A stretch of DNA of 64,000 nucleotides from JAVBRA01 sp031548435 (lineage in GTDB: Bacteria > Bacteroidota > Bacteroidia > Bacteroidales > Rikenellaceae): assembly GCA_031548435.1 (NCBI GenBank), contig JAVBRA010000012.1, positions 62,001-126,000 on the forward strand, written 5' to 3'. The position numbers and the translations under genes are program-made. Positions within the stretch are counted from its first letter, which is position 1; each line of letters begins with the position of its first letter. Positions 1 to 8,182 of this stretch are shown in pieces. A model generated the notes under the pieces. That model searched no databases and was not told the DNA's origin. It saw only the letters and a list, made by a program, of their open reading frames with translations.

Positions 1-20
1 GGTTGGTTGTCATTTGTTCG

Positions 21-335
21 TTACAGGATCTTATCCAGTTTTTCAGTCAGGCTCTTTTTCGGGGTCAGGCCGATCTGTTTGTCGACCAGTTCGCCGTTTT
101 TGATGAAAACCATGTACGGGATGTTGCGCACCCCGAACTTAGCCGCAATGGCGTTGTTGGACTCCACATCGCATTTGCCGACAATGGCCCGGCCTTCGTA
201 TTCGGCGGCGATCTCCTCAATGATGGGGCCCAGCATCTGGCACGGGCCGCACCATTCGGCCCAAAAGTCGATCAGCATCGGTTTTCCCGAATTCATCAGC
301 TCGTCGAAGTTGGAAGTAGTAATTTCTGTTGCCAT
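21..335 (-). CDS. trxA: Thioredoxin
   Basis: Small cytoplasmic thiol-disulfide oxidoreductase of 104 residues, the normal length for the family. The redox site W28-C29-G30-P31-C32 and the cis-proline (I72-P73) are intact. It lies 55 bases downstream of dnaE on the same strand. I see no TAnnTTTG element in the gap, so read-through from dnaE is likely. A thioredoxin reductase (trxB, 60118-61041) is encoded elsewhere in the window and could be its reductant. The ATG at 335 gives a full-length N-terminus. Confidence 0.97.
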   Translation of the reverse strand: MATEITTSNFDELMNSGKPMLIDFWAEWCGPCQMLGPIIEEIAAEYEGRAIVGKCDVESNNAIAAKFGVRNIPYMVFIKNGELVDKQIGLTPKKSLTEKLDKIL

Positions 336-390
336 AAGGAATTGTATTATTTGATTTAAAAAAATTTCTGACGAAGTTATATAAAAATAC

Positions 391-3300
391 CTATCTCAAC
401 GCATACCGGAGCTGATAATTCTCCATGAATTTGACCACGTTCCGGTTGACATCCACGGGAAAGGTGCGCGAGTAAAGCGTCACGGCCATATCCATCTCGT
501 AGTCGATGAGCTTGATGCGCATCCGGGTGCTTCCCTTGTTTTCCGCGGCCACCGTTTTGAGCCCCGACACAAACTCCTGGTCGATGTCGTTGATGTCGAC
601 AGCGATGGTCAACTCCCGGATCAGGGTCTCTTTAGCCTCCGACAGCGTGGATATGGAGCCGATGCGGGCCTCCAGGTCGGTTTCGCGGTAGGGGCGCGGC
701 CGCACCGATCCCTTGACGAACAGATAGTAATGCTCGTACATATAACGTCGGAACTCCTCATATTGTTTTCCGAACACCGAAAATTGATATTTGTCGGTAT
801 AGTCTTCGATGGTGAACCGGCCGTAGGGCTTGCCCTCTTTCGAGAACAGGTGCACGGCCTCGGTCACCAGCCCCGCCACGGCGAAGTCGCTGCCCTTGAT
901 CGCCTCCAGGTTGTTGAAGTCCGAGAGGGTATGCGAGCAGAAATTCTTGATCACGATATCGTACTCATCCAGCGGGTGGGCCGACAGGTAGATGCCCGTC
1001 ACCTCTTTCTCTTTGTTCAGGGTCATCAGTTTGCTCCACTGCTCGCCCGCGGGCGGCTGCGGCTTCTGGATGGTGACATCGGCCCCGAACCCGCCGAAGA
1101 GGCTCTGCTGGGCATTGTTCTTCTCGCTCTGGATGCGCTGGCCGTAGCCCGCCAACGCCCCGATAAAGTTATTCCCGCTTCCTTCGGGGTCAATGAAATA
1201 AAGGCTGCGGTGGAAATCCGACACCGAATCGAACGCCCCGCCGGCAGCCAGCGACTCGACGCATTTCTTATTGACCGTCTGCAAATTGACCCGCTCGAAG
1301 AAATCGTAGACCGAGGTGTATTCGCTCTCTTTCCGGGTGTCGATGATGTTCTGCACGGCCAGTTCGCCCACGCCCTTCACCCCGCCCATCCCGTAACGGA
1401 TGTTGCCGTCGGCGTCGACCGAGAACTGCGACAGGCTCTTGTTCACGTCGGGCCCCAACACGTTGATCCCCATGCGGCGGCATTCGTCCATGAAAAAGCC
1501 GATTTTGGATATATCCGACAGATTGCGGCTCAGCAGCGCGGCCATGAACTCGGCCGGATAGTTGGCCTTGAGGTAGGCCGTCTGGTACGACACATAGGCA
1601 TAGCACGTCGAATGCGACTTGTTGAACGCATAGGAAGCGAACGCCTCCCAATCGCGCCATATCTTTTCGCAGATCGCCTTGTCGTGGCCCCGTTGGGCGG
1701 CGCCGTCGAGGAACTTGTCCTTCATTTTGTCCAGCACCTCTTTCTGCTTTTTGCCCATGGCCTTGCGCAGGGTGTCGGCCTGGCCCCCGGTGAATCCGGC
1801 CAGCTTCTGCGACAGGAGCATCACCTGCTCCTGGTACACGGTGATGCCGTAGGTGTCTTTCAGGTACTCCTCCATCTCGGGCAGGTCGTAGGTGATGGCC
1901 TGCTGCCCGTGCTTGCGGGCGATGAAGTCGGGGATGTACTCCATGGGGCCCGGACGGTAGAGGGCGTTCATGGCGATCAGGTCTTCGAACCGGTTGGGCT
2001 TCAGGGCCCGCAGGTGCTTTTTCATTCCCGGCGACTCGAACTGGAACAGGCCGGTGGTTTCGCCCGAGCTGTACAGTTCATAGGTTTTCGGGTCGTCGAG
2101 CGGAATGGCGTCGATGTCGATCCGGATGCCTTTCGACAGGTAGACGTTGTGCACGGCATCCTTGATGATCGACAGGGTCTTGAGTCCCAAAAAGTCCATC
2201 TTCAGCAGGCCGATGTCCTCGACGTGCTTGCCGTCGTACTGCACCACGAACAGTTCGGCGTCCTTGGAGGTGGCCAGCGGCACGAATTTTTCCAAGTCGT
2301 CGCGGCCGATGATCACCCCGCAGGCGTGCACGCCCGTCTGGCGCACCGACCCCTCCAGCACATGGGCGTATTGCAGCGTCTCGGTAATGAGCTTATTCTC
2401 GGACCGGCGTTCGGCGTCGAGCTCGGGCACCTCTTTGAACGCCTCGTCGAGCGAGATGCCCGGACGCTCGGGCACCATCTTGGCCAGACGGTCGCTCTCG
2501 GGCAGGGGCAATTTCTGCACCCGGGCCACGTCGCGGATGGCCAGCTTGGCCGCCATCGTCCCGAAGGTGATAATCTGCGCCACACGCTTCTGTCCATACT
2601 TGTCGACCACATATTTCAGCACGTCGGCACGGCCGTCTTCGTCGAAATCGATGTCGACGTCGGGCATCGAGATGCGCTCGGGGTTGAGGAAACGTTCGAA
2701 CAGCAGGTCGTATTTCAGCGGATCGATATTGGTGATCCCCAAGCAATAAGCCACGACCGATCCGGCGGCCGACCCGCGGCCCGGCCCCACCGACACCCCC
2801 ATCTGGCGGCCGGCCCGGATAAAATCCCACACAATGAGAAAATAGCCCGGGAATCCCATCCGCTCGATGGTCGAAAGTTCGAACTCCAGCCGGGCGCGCG
2901 TGCGGTCGTCGAACGTGTCGCCGTAACGTTTGCGCGCCCCTTCGCAGGTGATGTGTTCGAGGAACTCGAACTGCTTGGCCGTGGTCAGCATCGCGGCCAC
3001 GGATTCGAGCGCCGGGTCGCCCGCCACCGCCGACTCCAGTTCTTCGAGCGAAGAGACGCTTTCCAGCCGGTTTTTCAACTCGGGAAGAGGTCCGGCGGAC
3101 AGGTTTGTTATTTTTTCCAGGCCGGCGACCACTCCGTTGCGCAGTTTTTCGAATCCGAACGGAAAGTCGTCCGGCAGGGGAAAATCGGGCATATAGGGGT
3201 CGCGGCTCAGCGAGTAGGTCTCGATTTTGTCCGCGATTTCGAGCGTGGTTTCCAACGCCTCGGGATACTCGGGAAACAGTTCGAGCATTTGGTCGTAGCT

Positions 3301-4059
3301 CTTCAGAAACTCCTGCCCGGTGTAACGCATACGCGCCGGATCGTGCAGGTCGGCGCCCGTGTTGAGGCAGATCAGGCGGTCGTGGGCCGGAGCATCCTCT
3401 TCGTTGATGAAATGGACGTCGTTCGACACCATGCATTTGACCCCGTGCTTCCGGGCCAGGCGCACGATCGCTTCGTTCACCTCCAGCTGGCTTTCATAGG
3501 TGTCGCCGCCGATCGAGGCGTCGGTCGGGCGGTGGAGCTGCATCTCGAGGTAGTAATCGCTGCCGTAGATCGATTTGAATTCCTCGATCACGGCCGACGC
3601 CCGGTCTTCACCCCCGTTCACGATGGCCTTGGACAGCTCGCCCCCCAGGCACGCCGAGCAGCAGATCAGCCCTTCGCTGTATTTGCGCAACAGCTCTTTG
3701 TCGCACCGCGGGCGCGAGTAGAACCCCTCGGTCCAGGAGTACGACACGATCCGCATCAGGTTGTGGTAGCCGGTCAGGTTCTTGGCCAGCAGGATCAGGT
3801 GGTAACGCGCCTCTTTATTATTCACCTTCTCGTGGCGGCTGCCGCTCACCACATACACCTCGCAGCCGAGGATGGGCTTCACCCCCTCTTTGGTGGCGGT
3901 CTGATGAAACAGCTTCACCCCGAACATATTGCCGTGATCGGTGATGGCCAGCGCGGGCATACCCAACTCCTTGGCCCGTCGCACCAACTTCTTGATGTCG
4001 GACGCGCCGTCGAGAATGGAAAACTGGGTATGTACGTGAAGATGAACAACTTGAGACAT
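391..4059 (-). CDS. dnaE: DNA polymerase III alpha subunit
   Basis: Replicative polymerase catalytic subunit of 1222 residues, typical for DnaE. The N-terminus is a PHP domain (HLHVHTQFS near residue 7 and DHGNMFG near residue 42). The polymerase core has GPGRGSAAGS near residue 430 and the catalytic PDVDIDFD near residue 466. Helix-hairpin-helix and OB-fold regions follow. Its promoter is probably the TATATTTG on the minus strand at 4084-4091, giving a leader of about 30 bases. It is divergent from the DUF2007 gene and followed by trxA. There is no PolC-type embedded exonuclease, so this is the DnaE class. Confidence 0.98.
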   Translation of the reverse strand: MSQVVHLHVHTQFSILDGASDIKKLVRRAKELGMPALAITDHGNMFGVKLFHQTATKEGVKPILGCEVYVVSGSRHEKVNNKEARYHLILLAKNLTGYHNLMRIVSYSWTEGFYSRPRCDKELLRKYSEGLICCSACLGGELSKAIVNGGEDRASAVIEEFKSIYGSDYYLEMQLHRPTDASIGGDTYESQLEVNEAIVRLARKHGVKCMVSNDVHFINEEDAPAHDRLICLNTGADLHDPARMRYTGQEFLKSYDQMLELFPEYPEALETTLEIADKIETYSLSRDPYMPDFPLPDDFPFGFEKLRNGVVAGLEKITNLSAGPLPELKNRLESVSSLEELESAVAGDPALESVAAMLTTAKQFEFLEHITCEGARKRYGDTFDDRTRARLEFELSTIERMGFPGYFLIVWDFIRAGRQMGVSVGPGRGSAAGSVVAYCLGITNIDPLKYDLLFERFLNPERISMPDVDIDFDEDGRADVLKYVVDKYGQKRVAQIITFGTMAAKLAIRDVARVQKLPLPESDRLAKMVPERPGISLDEAFKEVPELDAERRSENKLITETLQYAHVLEGSVRQTGVHACGVIIGRDDLEKFVPLATSKDAELFVVQYDGKHVEDIGLLKMDFLGLKTLSIIKDAVHNVYLSKGIRIDIDAIPLDDPKTYELYSSGETTGLFQFESPGMKKHLRALKPNRFEDLIAMNALYRPGPMEYIPDFIARKHGQQAITYDLPEMEEYLKDTYGITVYQEQVMLLSQKLAGFTGGQADTLRKAMGKKQKEVLDKMKDKFLDGAAQRGHDKAICEKIWRDWEAFASYAFNKSHSTCYAYVSYQTAYLKANYPAEFMAALLSRNLSDISKIGFFMDECRRMGINVLGPDVNKSLSQFSVDADGNIRYGMGGVKGVGELAVQNIIDTRKESEYTSVYDFFERVNLQTVNKKCVESLAAGGAFDSVSDFHRSLYFIDPEGSGNNFIGALAGYGQRIQSEKNNAQQSLFGGFGADVTIQKPQPPAGEQWSKLMTLNKEKEVTGIYLSAHPLDEYDIVIKNFCSHTLSDFNNLEAIKGSDFAVAGLVTEAVHLFSKEGKPYGRFTIEDYTDKYQFSVFGKQYEEFRRYMYEHYYLFVKGSVRPRPYRETDLEARIGSISTLSEAKETLIRELTIAVDINDIDQEFVSGLKTVAAENKGSTRMRIKLIDYEMDMAVTLYSRTFPVDVNRNVVKFMENYQLRYALR

Positions 4060-4083
4060 GGCAACCTGTTTTTATCGGCAAGA

Positions 4084-4091
4084 CAAATATA
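4084..4091 (-). promoter_or_regulatory. dnaE -7 promoter element
   Basis: Minus-strand TATATTTG matches the Bacteroidota -7 consensus TAnnTTTG and sits 25 bases upstream of the dnaE ATG. No clear -33 TTTG was found. Confidence 0.55.
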
Positions 4092-4191
4092 CGGTTTCGA
4101 GACACATTTGCGGCATAAATTTTGAATTATTTATTTTCATAGCTACCTTTATGATGAGAATCAGCATTATTCACCACAAAATCCTACGGCC

Positions 4192-4419
4192 ATGAAAAAG
4201 AAGGATATCAAGCTCCATCTGCTGCGGCGCTATCTAACACAGTCCGAGGCACATATCATTCAGTCGAAACTCAAGTCGTACGGCATCCGATCCGAGATCG
4301 TGCACGACACGTTGGCCACGGTGGTCACCACCGGCCTCGACCCCACGGGCGTGGAGTTGTGGGTGGAAGAAAAAAATGCGGAACAGGCGGAGGAAATTCT
4401 GAGGGAACTGAACGATTGA
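4192..4419 (+). CDS. DUF2007 domain-containing protein
   Basis: Small protein of 75 residues with the pattern of the DUF2007 family (annotated putative signal-transducing protein): an N-terminal beta-alpha unit (LLRRYLTQSEAHIIQSKL) and the closing segment PTGVELWVEEKNAEQAEEIL. No signal peptide or membrane segment. Its biochemical role is unknown. It is divergent from dnaE. A weak TACCTTTA at 4144-4151 could be its -7 element. It is followed by a 296-base convergent gap with repeated GC-rich motifs. Confidence 0.75.
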   Translation: MKKKDIKLHLLRRYLTQSEAHIIQSKLKSYGIRSEIVHDTLATVVTTGLDPTGVELWVEEKNAEQAEEILRELND

Positions 4420-4540
4420 CGCGCCCGCAGGGTGTTTCCGACCAGGGAGGAATCGATGCCCGACAACCTCAGCGAGTGTGCGGCAACCCGTCATTCCGGG
4501 CGAACGCAACGACGCACCCGCAGGGTGTTTTGTTTCCGGG
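4420..4540 (+). repeat. Two copies of an intergenic CCGCAGGG element
   Basis: Positions 4420-4443 and 4512-4541 each contain CGC-N-CCCGCAGGGTG followed within a few bases by TTTCCG. Related copies lie at 24652-24675 and, inverted, at 6890-6915. All four are in non-coding gaps. The rest of the 4420-4715 gap shows no gene that I can support. Confidence 0.45.
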
Positions 4541-4715
4541 AACGGGAAAGAGACCCTTGTATGCGCTTGGCTGCGTCGATGGTTCGGCCATCTTTCGCTG
4601 CGTTCAGGGACGGACACAGGTGCGAAACAACACGACTTCTCCATAGGGAGATCGATCCCACGCCTGTTCAGGATGGCAGAACCATTGGAATAATGAAACG
4701 CCCGGGAACGGTTGA

Positions 4716-5312
4716 TCAGATATACCCCGCCACGCGGAACACATCCCGGATGTTGGGATAAGTATTCTCCAGCAGTCGGGGTATCCGCTCCGGGGCCACC
4801 CACTCCACCCGTTCGATGCCTTCGGCCGTCTGTGGACGGGGCGCATCGCCGCCATTGTAACGGGTGCGGTACCAGTACGTCGTTTTGAGCACCGGAGAGC
4901 CGTGCAACCGGTATATATGATGGGTATTGGTCAGGAACCCGCCGCACACCACCCCGCCGATGCCGCACTCCTCTTCGATCTCGCGCAGGGCGCACGAATC
5001 GATCCGCTCGTAATCTTCGAGTTTGCCTTTGGGCAGATCCCATTTCCCGTGGCGGAAAATCATCAGCACACCGCCGTCCGGACGGGTGGTCAGCCCGCCG
5101 GCCGCCGTGATGCAGCGCATCCCGCGGCACAGGGCTTCGAATGCCGCGTCGGGGTCGTCCGACAAGAAAAGCACCGATTTGGAATGTTCGGGAAAATTGA
5201 GCAAATTTGTTGCCTCTTCTCCGCCATGCAGGCGTACCACGGTTTCCGGGTTATAGCCGCGGTCGGCAGAGTCGATGGTCATCGTTTTTTTGTCGAAATA
5301 GATCCTAACCAT
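4716..5312 (-). CDS. NUDIX hydrolase
   Basis: Protein of 198 residues with a complete Nudix box at residues 96-118 (G-x5-E-x7-RE-x-EE-x-G-I). It is expected to cleave a nucleoside diphosphate linked to another moiety; the substrate cannot be read from the sequence. About 75 residues precede the Nudix fold, more than in minimal family members. It starts at 5312, only five bases from the divergent pyrE ATG, so each gene's promoter must lie inside the other. Confidence 0.9.
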   Translation of the reverse strand: MVRIYFDKKTMTIDSADRGYNPETVVRLHGGEEATNLLNFPEHSKSVLFLSDDPDAAFEALCRGMRCITAAGGLTTRPDGGVLMIFRHGKWDLPKGKLEDYERIDSCALREIEEECGIGGVVCGGFLTNTHHIYRLHGSPVLKTTYWYRTRYNGGDAPRPQTAEGIERVEWVAPERIPRLLENTYPNIRDVFRVAGYI

Positions 5313-5317
5313 TGTTT

Positions 5318-5965
5318 ATGAGCGATATCAGTAAGAAAGTAGCCGAGAACCTGTTGCAAATTAACGCAATTAAACTCAATCCGTCAAACCCGTTCACCTG
5401 GGCCTCGGGGTGGAATTCCCCCATTTACTGCGACAACCGCAAGACGCTGTCGTATCCCGAGAGCCGCAAGCTGATCTACGAAAGTTTCGCCGGCATGATC
5501 GCCGAGAAGTACCCGCAGGCGACCATCATCGCGGGCGTCGCCACCGGGGCCATCGCCCACGGGGCGTTGGTGGCCGAGCGGATGGGCAAGCCGTTCATCT
5601 ACATCCGTTCGGCAGCCAAGGGACACGGGCTCGCAAACCAGATCGAGGGCGAATGCCCCTGGGGAGCGAAAGTGGTGGTGGTCGAAGACCTGGTGTCGAC
5701 CGGTGGCAGCAGCCTCAGCGCTGTGGAGGCGTTGCGCCAGGCCGGATGCGAGGTGCTGGGCATGGTGGCCATTTTCACCTACGGCTTCCCCGTGGCCGAG
5801 GAGAATTTCCGCAAAGCGGGCGTCGAACTGACCACATTAAGCGACTACAACACCTTGATAAACACGGCCATCGAACGCGGATACGTAAAACCCGAAGAAC
5901 TGGAATCGCTCAACAAGTGGCGGCAGAACCCCTCGGAGTGGGAAAAACAGCCGCACTCTCTTTAA
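5318..5965 (+). CDS. pyrE: Orotate phosphoribosyltransferase
   Basis: Converts orotate and PRPP to orotidine 5'-phosphate in pyrimidine synthesis. The 215-residue product carries the PRPP loop VVVVEDLVSTGGS at residues 119-131 and the N-terminal FTWASGWNSPIYCDNR orotate/dimer segment. A TTG at 5312 is in frame, but the ATG at 5318 matches family length and is preferred. It is divergent from the NUDIX gene with a five-base gap and is followed after 60 bases by an SRPBCC gene. Confidence 0.96.
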   Translation: MSDISKKVAENLLQINAIKLNPSNPFTWASGWNSPIYCDNRKTLSYPESRKLIYESFAGMIAEKYPQATIIAGVATGAIAHGALVAERMGKPFIYIRSAAKGHGLANQIEGECPWGAKVVVVEDLVSTGGSSLSAVEALRQAGCEVLGMVAIFTYGFPVAEENFRKAGVELTTLSDYNTLINTAIERGYVKPEELESLNKWRQNPSEWEKQPHSL

Positions 5966-6025
5966 ACGGAACCCTTCCGCCGGCAATCCGACCAACGCGA
6001 CGTTTAACCCCGACAACAACCGATC

Positions 6026-6454
6026 ATGAACGAATACATCAGCAAACAGGTCGTCGTGCATAAATCCGACCAGGCTCTCTTCGACGCCCTGTCGAACTTC
6101 CACAACCTCACCCCCTACATCGGCGACAAGATGGAAGGCTGGACGGCCACCGAAGACAGCTGCACGTTCAATGTGCAGGGATTCAACATGTGCCTGCGCA
6201 TCCAGGAGAAGGAGGCGCCGAGCGTCATCAAGCTGGGCGGGGACGAAGGGTCGCCGGTCGACTTCAACTTCTGGATCCAGCTCAAGGCCACCGGCCCCGA
6301 TGAAACCCGCCTGCGGCTGGTGCTCCACGTCAAGCTCAACATGATGCTCAAAATGATGATCGGCAACAAACTCCAGAAAGGAATCGACCAGATGGCCGAA
6401 CACATGGCCCTGGCGCTCAGCAATATGAAAGACGACGGTGTGGCCATGAAATGA
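6026..6454 (+). CDS. SRPBCC/polyketide-cyclase-like protein
   Basis: Cytoplasmic protein of 142 residues with the START/SRPBCC (Bet v 1-like) layout: a short N-terminal strand and helix, a central run of beta strands, and a long C-terminal helix ending LQKGIDQMAEHMALALSNM. These folds bind hydrophobic ligands in a cavity; the ligand is unknown. It probably shares a transcript with pyrE. No catalytic motif is visible. Confidence 0.7.
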   Translation: MNEYISKQVVVHKSDQALFDALSNFHNLTPYIGDKMEGWTATEDSCTFNVQGFNMCLRIQEKEAPSVIKLGGDEGSPVDFNFWIQLKATGPDETRLRLVLHVKLNMMLKMMIGNKLQKGIDQMAEHMALALSNMKDDGVAMK

Positions 6455-6557
6455 CCGGCATCAACCGGGCGGACGTTCCACATCGAAAAGTTGCAAGTGA
6501 AAGAAACTCGGCTTCAAAGCAACGCGGGCACGCTTCGGGACATATATTTCCGTCATC

Positions 6558-6600
6558 GAAGCCCGACATGTTCCGGGGGCGGCTTTTTTGTTATCGGGAG
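6558..6600 (+). terminator. Possible terminator with GTTATCGG tail
   Basis: A GC-rich imperfect stem (AAGCC ... GGCTT) runs into CTTTTTTG and then TTATCGGGAG. It could end the pyrE/SRPBCC transcript. The tail sequence recurs at 6801 and 59981. Confidence 0.4.
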
Positions 6601-6618
6601 CCCCGCCCGGGGATATCC

Positions 6619-6667
6619 GTGGGTGTAAAAACATGTTCGCACAGAGTGAACATGTTTTTACACCCAC
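6619..6667. repeat. Perfect 20-bp inverted repeat with 9-base loop
   Basis: Left arm 6619-6638 and right arm 6648-6667 are exact reverse complements. The arm begins GTGGGTGTAAAA and ends CATGTTC. There is no T-run directly after the stem, so it is not a classical intrinsic terminator. Confidence 0.85.
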
Positions 6668-6786
6668 AAGCGTTGCTCTGAAAACAGGGATTTCCGTTCA
6701 GGAAGCGTCCGTGACGCCGAGATCAAAAACCGATGGATTCATTTCGCCTGCCGACGGGGCCATCCTTTTTGTCATTGCCTAAAAAA

Positions 6787-6814
6787 GAGGCACAGCCTCG
6801 TTTGTTATCGGGAA
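6787..6814 (+). repeat. Short hairpin plus GTTATCGG element
   Basis: GAGGC-aca-GCCTC (6787-6799) is followed by GTTTGTTATCGGGAA. It closely matches 59967-59992 (GAGGC-gcg-GTCTC then TTTTGTTATCGGA). The T-run makes it terminator-like. Confidence 0.5.
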
Positions 6815-6993
6815 CCACACCACGCTCAGAAATGTTTGAGAGCGAAAAAAAGGTTGTTGCTCAAAAACACCCGGTGGGTGCGCAACTGACCGGAAACCTT
6901 CCCCTGCGGGCCGCGGAATTTCATATGGCCCGGAACCTGAGCGCCCGGCCGCGCTCATCGGGCATACGCACCCGAACAAGATAAATGAATCCG

Positions 6994-7629
6994 TCAATTA
7001 TACCCGTACCCGCCGCCGGAATAATAGTCGAGCATTCCCGATTCATACAGTAAGATCAACTGTTCCAGCACCTGATCCTCGCCCTCGGCGTCGTACTGCT
7101 CCTTGAGGTTGGCCCCGAAAATGCGGGCCACCCCCTGCCAGAAAAACGCCGACACCGACCCGCGAAACTCCCGGACGATCTCATACGAGGTGTTGCCCGT
7201 TTCGCGGTCAATGAGTTTTAGCAGGATTTTTCCTTGCGAGTAGGTCATTCGTTTCAGTACCGGGGTGTATTCTTTTTTTAGTTCGTCTTCGAGCCTTTTC
7301 ATGTACTTGTTGGCCTCGCGGCGATCCATGCCCGCCAGGTCGACCTCCATCCGGCGCATCCGGTCGCGGGCAAAGGCGGCAAGCGGATACACGATCCGCA
7401 GGTTGCGGATCATTTTGTCGTAGCGGCGGTAATCGGCCTTGGTTTTAAGCATCGGATGGGAAAAAAAGTAGAGCGGCGGCAACTTGATGACATAGGTCGT
7501 GTCGCCCCGGTCGTCAACCTCGACGCCGTGGTAATACAAGAATCCCCCCTGGGCACGGGCCGCACTTCCCGCTCCCAGCCACAAAGCCGTCAGCACGAAA
7601 AAGAACCGGCAACATCTCGACCAACCCAT
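6994..7629 (-). CDS. DUF4294 domain-containing secreted protein
   Basis: Protein of 211 residues with a Sec signal peptide (hydrophobic core FFFVLTALWLGAGSA, probable cleavage after ARAQ). It then matches the Bacteroidota DUF4294 pattern: VIKLPPLYFF, RYDKMIRNLRIVYPLA, and a positively charged helix EANKYMKRLEDELKKEY. Probably periplasmic; function unknown. The C-terminus is Gly/Tyr-rich. A good minus-strand promoter lies at 7652-7680. It is convergent with the SRPBCC gene. Confidence 0.8.
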   Translation of the reverse strand: MGWSRCCRFFFVLTALWLGAGSAARAQGGFLYYHGVEVDDRGDTTYVIKLPPLYFFSHPMLKTKADYRRYDKMIRNLRIVYPLAAFARDRMRRMEVDLAGMDRREANKYMKRLEDELKKEYTPVLKRMTYSQGKILLKLIDRETGNTSYEIVREFRGSVSAFFWQGVARIFGANLKEQYDAEGEDQVLEQLILLYESGMLDYYSGGGYGYN

Positions 7630-7651
7630 ATGATACTCTATTCTAACGGCG

Positions 7652-7680
7652 CAAAGTTACGAAATTGTTCATGGAAACAA
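7652..7680 (-). promoter_or_regulatory. Promoter of the DUF4294 gene
   Basis: On the minus strand, TTG at 7678-7680 is separated by 18 bases from TAACTTTG at 7652-7659, matching the Bacteroidota -33/-7 consensus. The leader is about 15 bases. Confidence 0.65.
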
Positions 7681-7808
7681 CACGTCCGGTAACGCCTCCC
7701 TGACAATACGCAGCCAAGCGTTGTTTATTGTCCGCATACCCGGTATTTTCCCTCCTCCGGCGACAAAAAGAAAAAAATCGCTTTGGGGGGATATTTTTTT
7801 ATTTATTA

Positions 7809-7839
7809 TTTGTTATTTCTGTTTGACTTATTATTTTTG
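7809..7839 (+). promoter_or_regulatory. Consensus promoter for the first BACON lipoprotein
   Basis: TTTG at 7809-7812, 19 bases, then TATTTTTG at 7832-7839: an excellent Bacteroidota promoter. Transcription from here would leave an untranslated leader of about 335 bases before the ATG at 8183. Confidence 0.65.
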
Positions 7840-7927
7840 TAATGAAATTCATTGTGGAGAGAAATAGTATTTTTAGCGCGACAACAGAACTAATTCACTT
7901 ACTATGAATTGATTCCGATGCAAAAAC

Positions 7928-7960
7928 AATATTTCCGACGGTGGAATTGCCGGAAATATT
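7928..7960 (+). other. Leader hairpin
   Basis: AATATTTCCG (7928-7937) and CGGAAATATT (7951-7960) form a perfect 10-bp stem with a 13-base loop inside the long leader of the BACON lipoprotein gene. Confidence 0.5.
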
Positions 7961-8182
7961 CCGGTGCAAACGACGGAAACAGAGCAAGATTGGCCCGAAA
8001 ACCCGGACGCACATTGAAATAAAAAACGGAATCGCCGTTAAATAAAATAATTTTCAGACGGCCGGTAGTTATTGAAATTAATTTTCATTAGTTTTGTATA
8101 TTGTTTTTAACCCGCTTCACTTAACAAGGATTAATAGAAATTAGAAATAAGCTGAAATTTTACCAATCTAAATTATTAATTT

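Larger units (their letters stand above)
6455..6993. other. 539-base convergent gap rich in inverted repeats
   Basis: No convincing gene. It holds a perfect palindrome (6619-6667), two hairpin plus GTTATCGG elements (6558-6600 and 6787-6814) and an inverted CCGCAGGG element (6890-6915). Short reading frames here overlap the repeats and look like no known protein. Confidence 0.6.
7630..8182. other. 553-base AT-rich gap with divergent promoters and a long leader
   Basis: No gene seen. It contains the minus-strand promoter at 7652-7680, a plus-strand promoter at 7809-7839, an inverted repeat at 7928-7960 and a second possible -7 (TAGTTTTG, 8089-8096). Confidence 0.6.

Noticed and set aside
730..4125. 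Very long open frame (over 1100 codons) on the plus strand opposite dnaE
   Set aside because: It mirrors dnaE codons in a GC-rich genome, has no recognisable domain and is His/Gln/Val-rich as antisense frames are. dnaE has full motifs.
6451..6984. Several short frames in the 6.5-7.0 kb gap
   Set aside because: They run through the palindrome and repeats, lack promoters and resemble no protein.
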